A DNA stretch of 64,000 bases from NCBI GenBank assembly GCA_013399855.1, contig VXAY01000779.1, positions 758,935-822,934 on the forward strand, given 5' to 3'. This stretch comes from Oxyruncus cristatus. Its lineage: Eukaryota; Chordata; Aves; Passeriformes; Cotingidae. The position numbers and the translations under genes were made by a program. The notes below the pieces were generated by a model. It ran no database searches and was not told where the DNA came from. It was given only the letters and a program-made list of their open reading frames with translations. Positions 61,558-64,000 of this stretch are shown in pieces (within the stretch, counting starts at the first letter, position 1; every line of letters starts with the position of its first letter).

Positions 61558-61588
61558 ATCTAAGACCACATTTTTAAATGTTAATGTC
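61558..61588 (+). repeat. Second copy of the 31-bp direct duplication
   Basis: Identical to 61346-61376, and continues into unique sequence (ACTCCACAGTCAAGG) rather than AT repeat. The flanks on the left are also related (AGGAATATAG here, TAGGA at the first copy). Confidence 0.95.
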
Positions 61589-63473
61589 ACTCCACAGTCA
61601 AGGTATGGATTCCCACTGGATAACATTCATGACATGGGTACCTCAGTTTTAAGCATCTCAGAGATGTCAGGCTGAATCCAGGTTCATTAAATGCTTTACA
61701 GAAGTTAGACTTCTGTTTGTTTCTTTTTCCCAAAACATCATCTGGAAAGATCTGCTGTGTTAGTTCTTTCTCTAATGTGAGGAGCTTTCCCTTCAGAGTT
61801 TGGATTTCTCTGGCTCCTTTGAGGACAGTACAAAAAGACTTCCCACACATCCAGCAGTATTTTCCACTGGGTTCCTGTCACATACCATTCCCATGAACAA
61901 AACTCTGTGGTTTCTACTTAGTCAGTAGAAAACCTACCTGTCCCTTCAGAGTCTGTGATTTCAGAAGAATAATTACTAGGTCTAATTTTAATCTCTAGTG
62001 AATGAGTGCAGTCAGAGAACAACATAAGCAGCATAGTGTGGTGAGCAATTTCTGGTGAAAGTAAAGTTCCAGAGGAAAGTAAAGTCGCATTTGCTTATAT
62101 CAAATGTCAGCAAGCAAAGACCTTCATGTTTCTAGTTTCTTTGTCAGGGAGCATGGGAATGACCACTCAAATTTTTCTTAATGTCACAGTTAGCTCCAGG
62201 ATACCCCAAAACTGACCTTTGCAGGCCTAGAGGTGCCAAACCCTGTCCATATTTTTTTCGTGTGTCTTGGTGTTAAGCCATGACGGTAACATTCAGTTTG
62301 ACCACCCAAAAGACTCTCTTGAAGTCAGAAAGTAAAGTAGTTGTTGAGTCTCCCATCTGTAGGGTTCCATCAGAGAAAAAATGAATAGTTGTATCTTTCA
62401 AAAGACTTAATAAAAATATGTTTTATTTTCCATTCCTTGGGGTGCCATAGGAAGAGCAACATAAAAGTCCCCGATGATTCAGTTTATGGCTATGATGGAA
62501 AACCTATTAAAAGTTCCCCTGGTGATGATAACATTCACTGGGTTCTCCAGCCCCCTCTCTTCCCTGCTGTCAATCTCTGGTGATGGGTTCAGGTGCAGCA
62601 GGCACTCAGAAAAAGTAGTGTGACATCAGGTTTAATTTCAGTTGGAAACTAAGATGAGGCCAAGATCACTGAAGGTGATTTAAGACAGGTGGGGTTGAAA
62701 CTGTCACAAGAATTTCAAAATGGTCTGTTATTCCTAATGTATGATTATGCTAGTCCCTATGGATCAACCCTGGATTTATGTTGTTTGCATAAATGCTTGG
62801 CTGTAAATTAGAAGATGTTTTTGAGCTGTGCTTCACTAGCTGGGAGATGTATATTTGCAGTCCCTGCTGAGCCATCAACCATCCTAGGAGAGATAAGCCA
62901 AGAAGAACTTGCCTCTGGGGCTCAGAAGCTGTGATGAAACATACAGAACCGGCAACATTTCTGGAAGACATGATGTCTCTTTCACAGATTAGTTGTGTTG
63001 CTATGTTAGGGCTGGGACAAAGAAAGCAGGAGGCATTTGATTTCCCTGGTATCTGTTCTAGTGACTAAAAGGACAGCATAACTATGTGGATGGTATCTGA
63101 ATTTGTATTAACTGGAACTGAATCTTGCTCTTGCCAGTTGAATAAATATATTTTCCAGAGGGCACAGTTTCAGGTATGTTGCAGGTTCTGCAGGCTAGTG
63201 TGGCAGCAGCTGCTGGATGGGATGCTAGTTGCATCTGTCTCTCAGGCTACAGAAACTAACACCTAACCATGCCACCCCAATCATCTACTGAGCCTCAGGC
63301 AGACCTTTGGGCTATTTGTTCAGCTGGGGTAAGTTTTCCTTCTTAATCTTTTCAGCTTGGCAGGAGCACTGCTGAGCACACAAGGAAGCTCATCAGCTGC
63401 TGGCTCAATGTTTGGACAAGGGGATAACTCCTGCTGAGGCTGGTGAGCTCCAGTCCTGTCTAATTTACATTGT
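61589..63473. other. Unique non-coding sequence, nothing recognised
   Basis: Frames are under about 90 codons. No repeat family, RNA or convincing exon was seen. Confidence 0.5.
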
Positions 63474-63620
63474 TATTTATTCTGCAGGCATTCCTGTGCT
63501 TCCTGAGTACAAGCAGGCTTTTCAGCACGTTTACAGTCACACTCCCACAGCGAGCTCGGCAGCGACAGACAACTACACACAGAAGCAACAACCCCTTGCA
63601 TGGTGGAAGACCGGTGTTTG
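63474..63620 (+). other. Exon-like segment with local CpG cluster (unproven)
   Basis: TTATTTATTCTGCAG ends an acceptor at 63487, and GTAAGC begins a donor at 63620. The 132 bases between stay open in two of the three forward frames. One is an exact 44-codon phase-0 exon. The other gives a hydrophilic peptide containing PVLPEYKQAF and QPLAWWKTG and stays open to about 63669. About five CpGs fall within 63527-63613, denser than the surroundings. I recognise no family. It could be a coding exon, a non-coding RNA exon or chance. Confidence 0.2.
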
Positions 63621-64000
63621 TAAGCCAGCAGCAAGAGGCTCCCCTTCTGTGGAGAACAAAGGAGTCTGATTCACTGGGTTCCATCTACTTCGGGTTGTGG
63701 GGCCTTGTATTTTGTTCAGATTGTTATAGTTCTCAAGTCAGTTTTCGAGTTATACATCACTCCCAAGCAAACCCGGGAACTAAGAAGTTGTTTGCTCTCC
63801 TTCTTCCCTGTGAGATTAAAGTGACTTGGTCGGTGGTACGTGAGTGAAGGCACAATGCATTGCCAAATGTGACCATTGAGTCACTCAGAAGGTCAGACCT
63901 GTTTGTACACCCTCAGCCAGAAAGAGCTGCACAGGACAGGCGTGCACAGGTCTGTGTGGCAAAAATATGCACAGCATCTGAGTCCAGAGCTTGGTGAGAT
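63621..64000. other. Unique sequence to window end
   Basis: No recognised signal. Scattered CpGs continue (about 63690, 63745, 63774, 63830-63840). Confidence 0.5.

Overview
This window looks like non-coding nuclear DNA from a bird. The best evidence is decayed CR1 LINE sequence. The clearest copy (52424-52602, minus strand) has the terminal CACAGAATCA motif and the GGTTGGAAGGGACCTC block that are typical of avian CR1 3' ends. Six weaker CR1-like pieces lie at about 1570-1680, 9447-9720, 19345-19412, 22952-23066, 35150-35212 and 56222-56262. I see no Alu, L1, B1/B2 or other mammal-type repeats. Recognisable transposon sequence is sparse, and the DNA is AT-rich and CpG-poor, with short homopolymers and simple repeats. 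This all fits an avian intergenic region or a very long intron. A non-avian sauropsid cannot be excluded.

I found no protein-coding gene that I can defend. The longest stop-free frames run to about 150-167 codons. At this base composition, chance alone should give about one that long in 64 kb on two strands. None carries a domain I recognise. There are no rRNA genes, no recognisable tRNA genes, no CRISPR array and no bacterial, phage or viral genes.

Layout: 1-9.4 kb is mostly unique sequence with one CR1 piece, one G-quadruplex motif and an AT-rich, homeodomain-site-rich stretch near 6.1-6.6 kb. 9.4-24 kb holds three CR1 pieces, an ATT/ATC microsatellite and an unusual inverted-repeat-rich segment at 19.1-19.4 kb. 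At 24.2-24.55 kb there is one isolated CpG-rich patch, the most promoter-like spot in the window. 24.6-39.4 kb has two MIR-like SINE remnants, a TA microsatellite and one CR1 tail. An assembly gap of about 100 N sits in GT-rich low-complexity DNA at 39.55 kb. 39.7-57 kb holds the best CR1 copy, a CR1 tail and several weak exon-like signals. 57-64 kb has a paired near-palindrome resembling RFX X-boxes, an AT-rich repeat with a single N and a flanking 31-bp duplication that suggests misassembly, and an exon-like CpG cluster near 63.5 kb.

No genes can be shown to work together here. The items most worth following are the CpG-rich patch at 24.2 kb, the inverted-repeat cluster at 19.1 kb, the paired X-box-like palindromes at 57.0 kb, the exon-like segments at 46.2 and 63.5 kb, and the assembly problem at 61.35-61.59 kb. 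I found no convincing new biological system.
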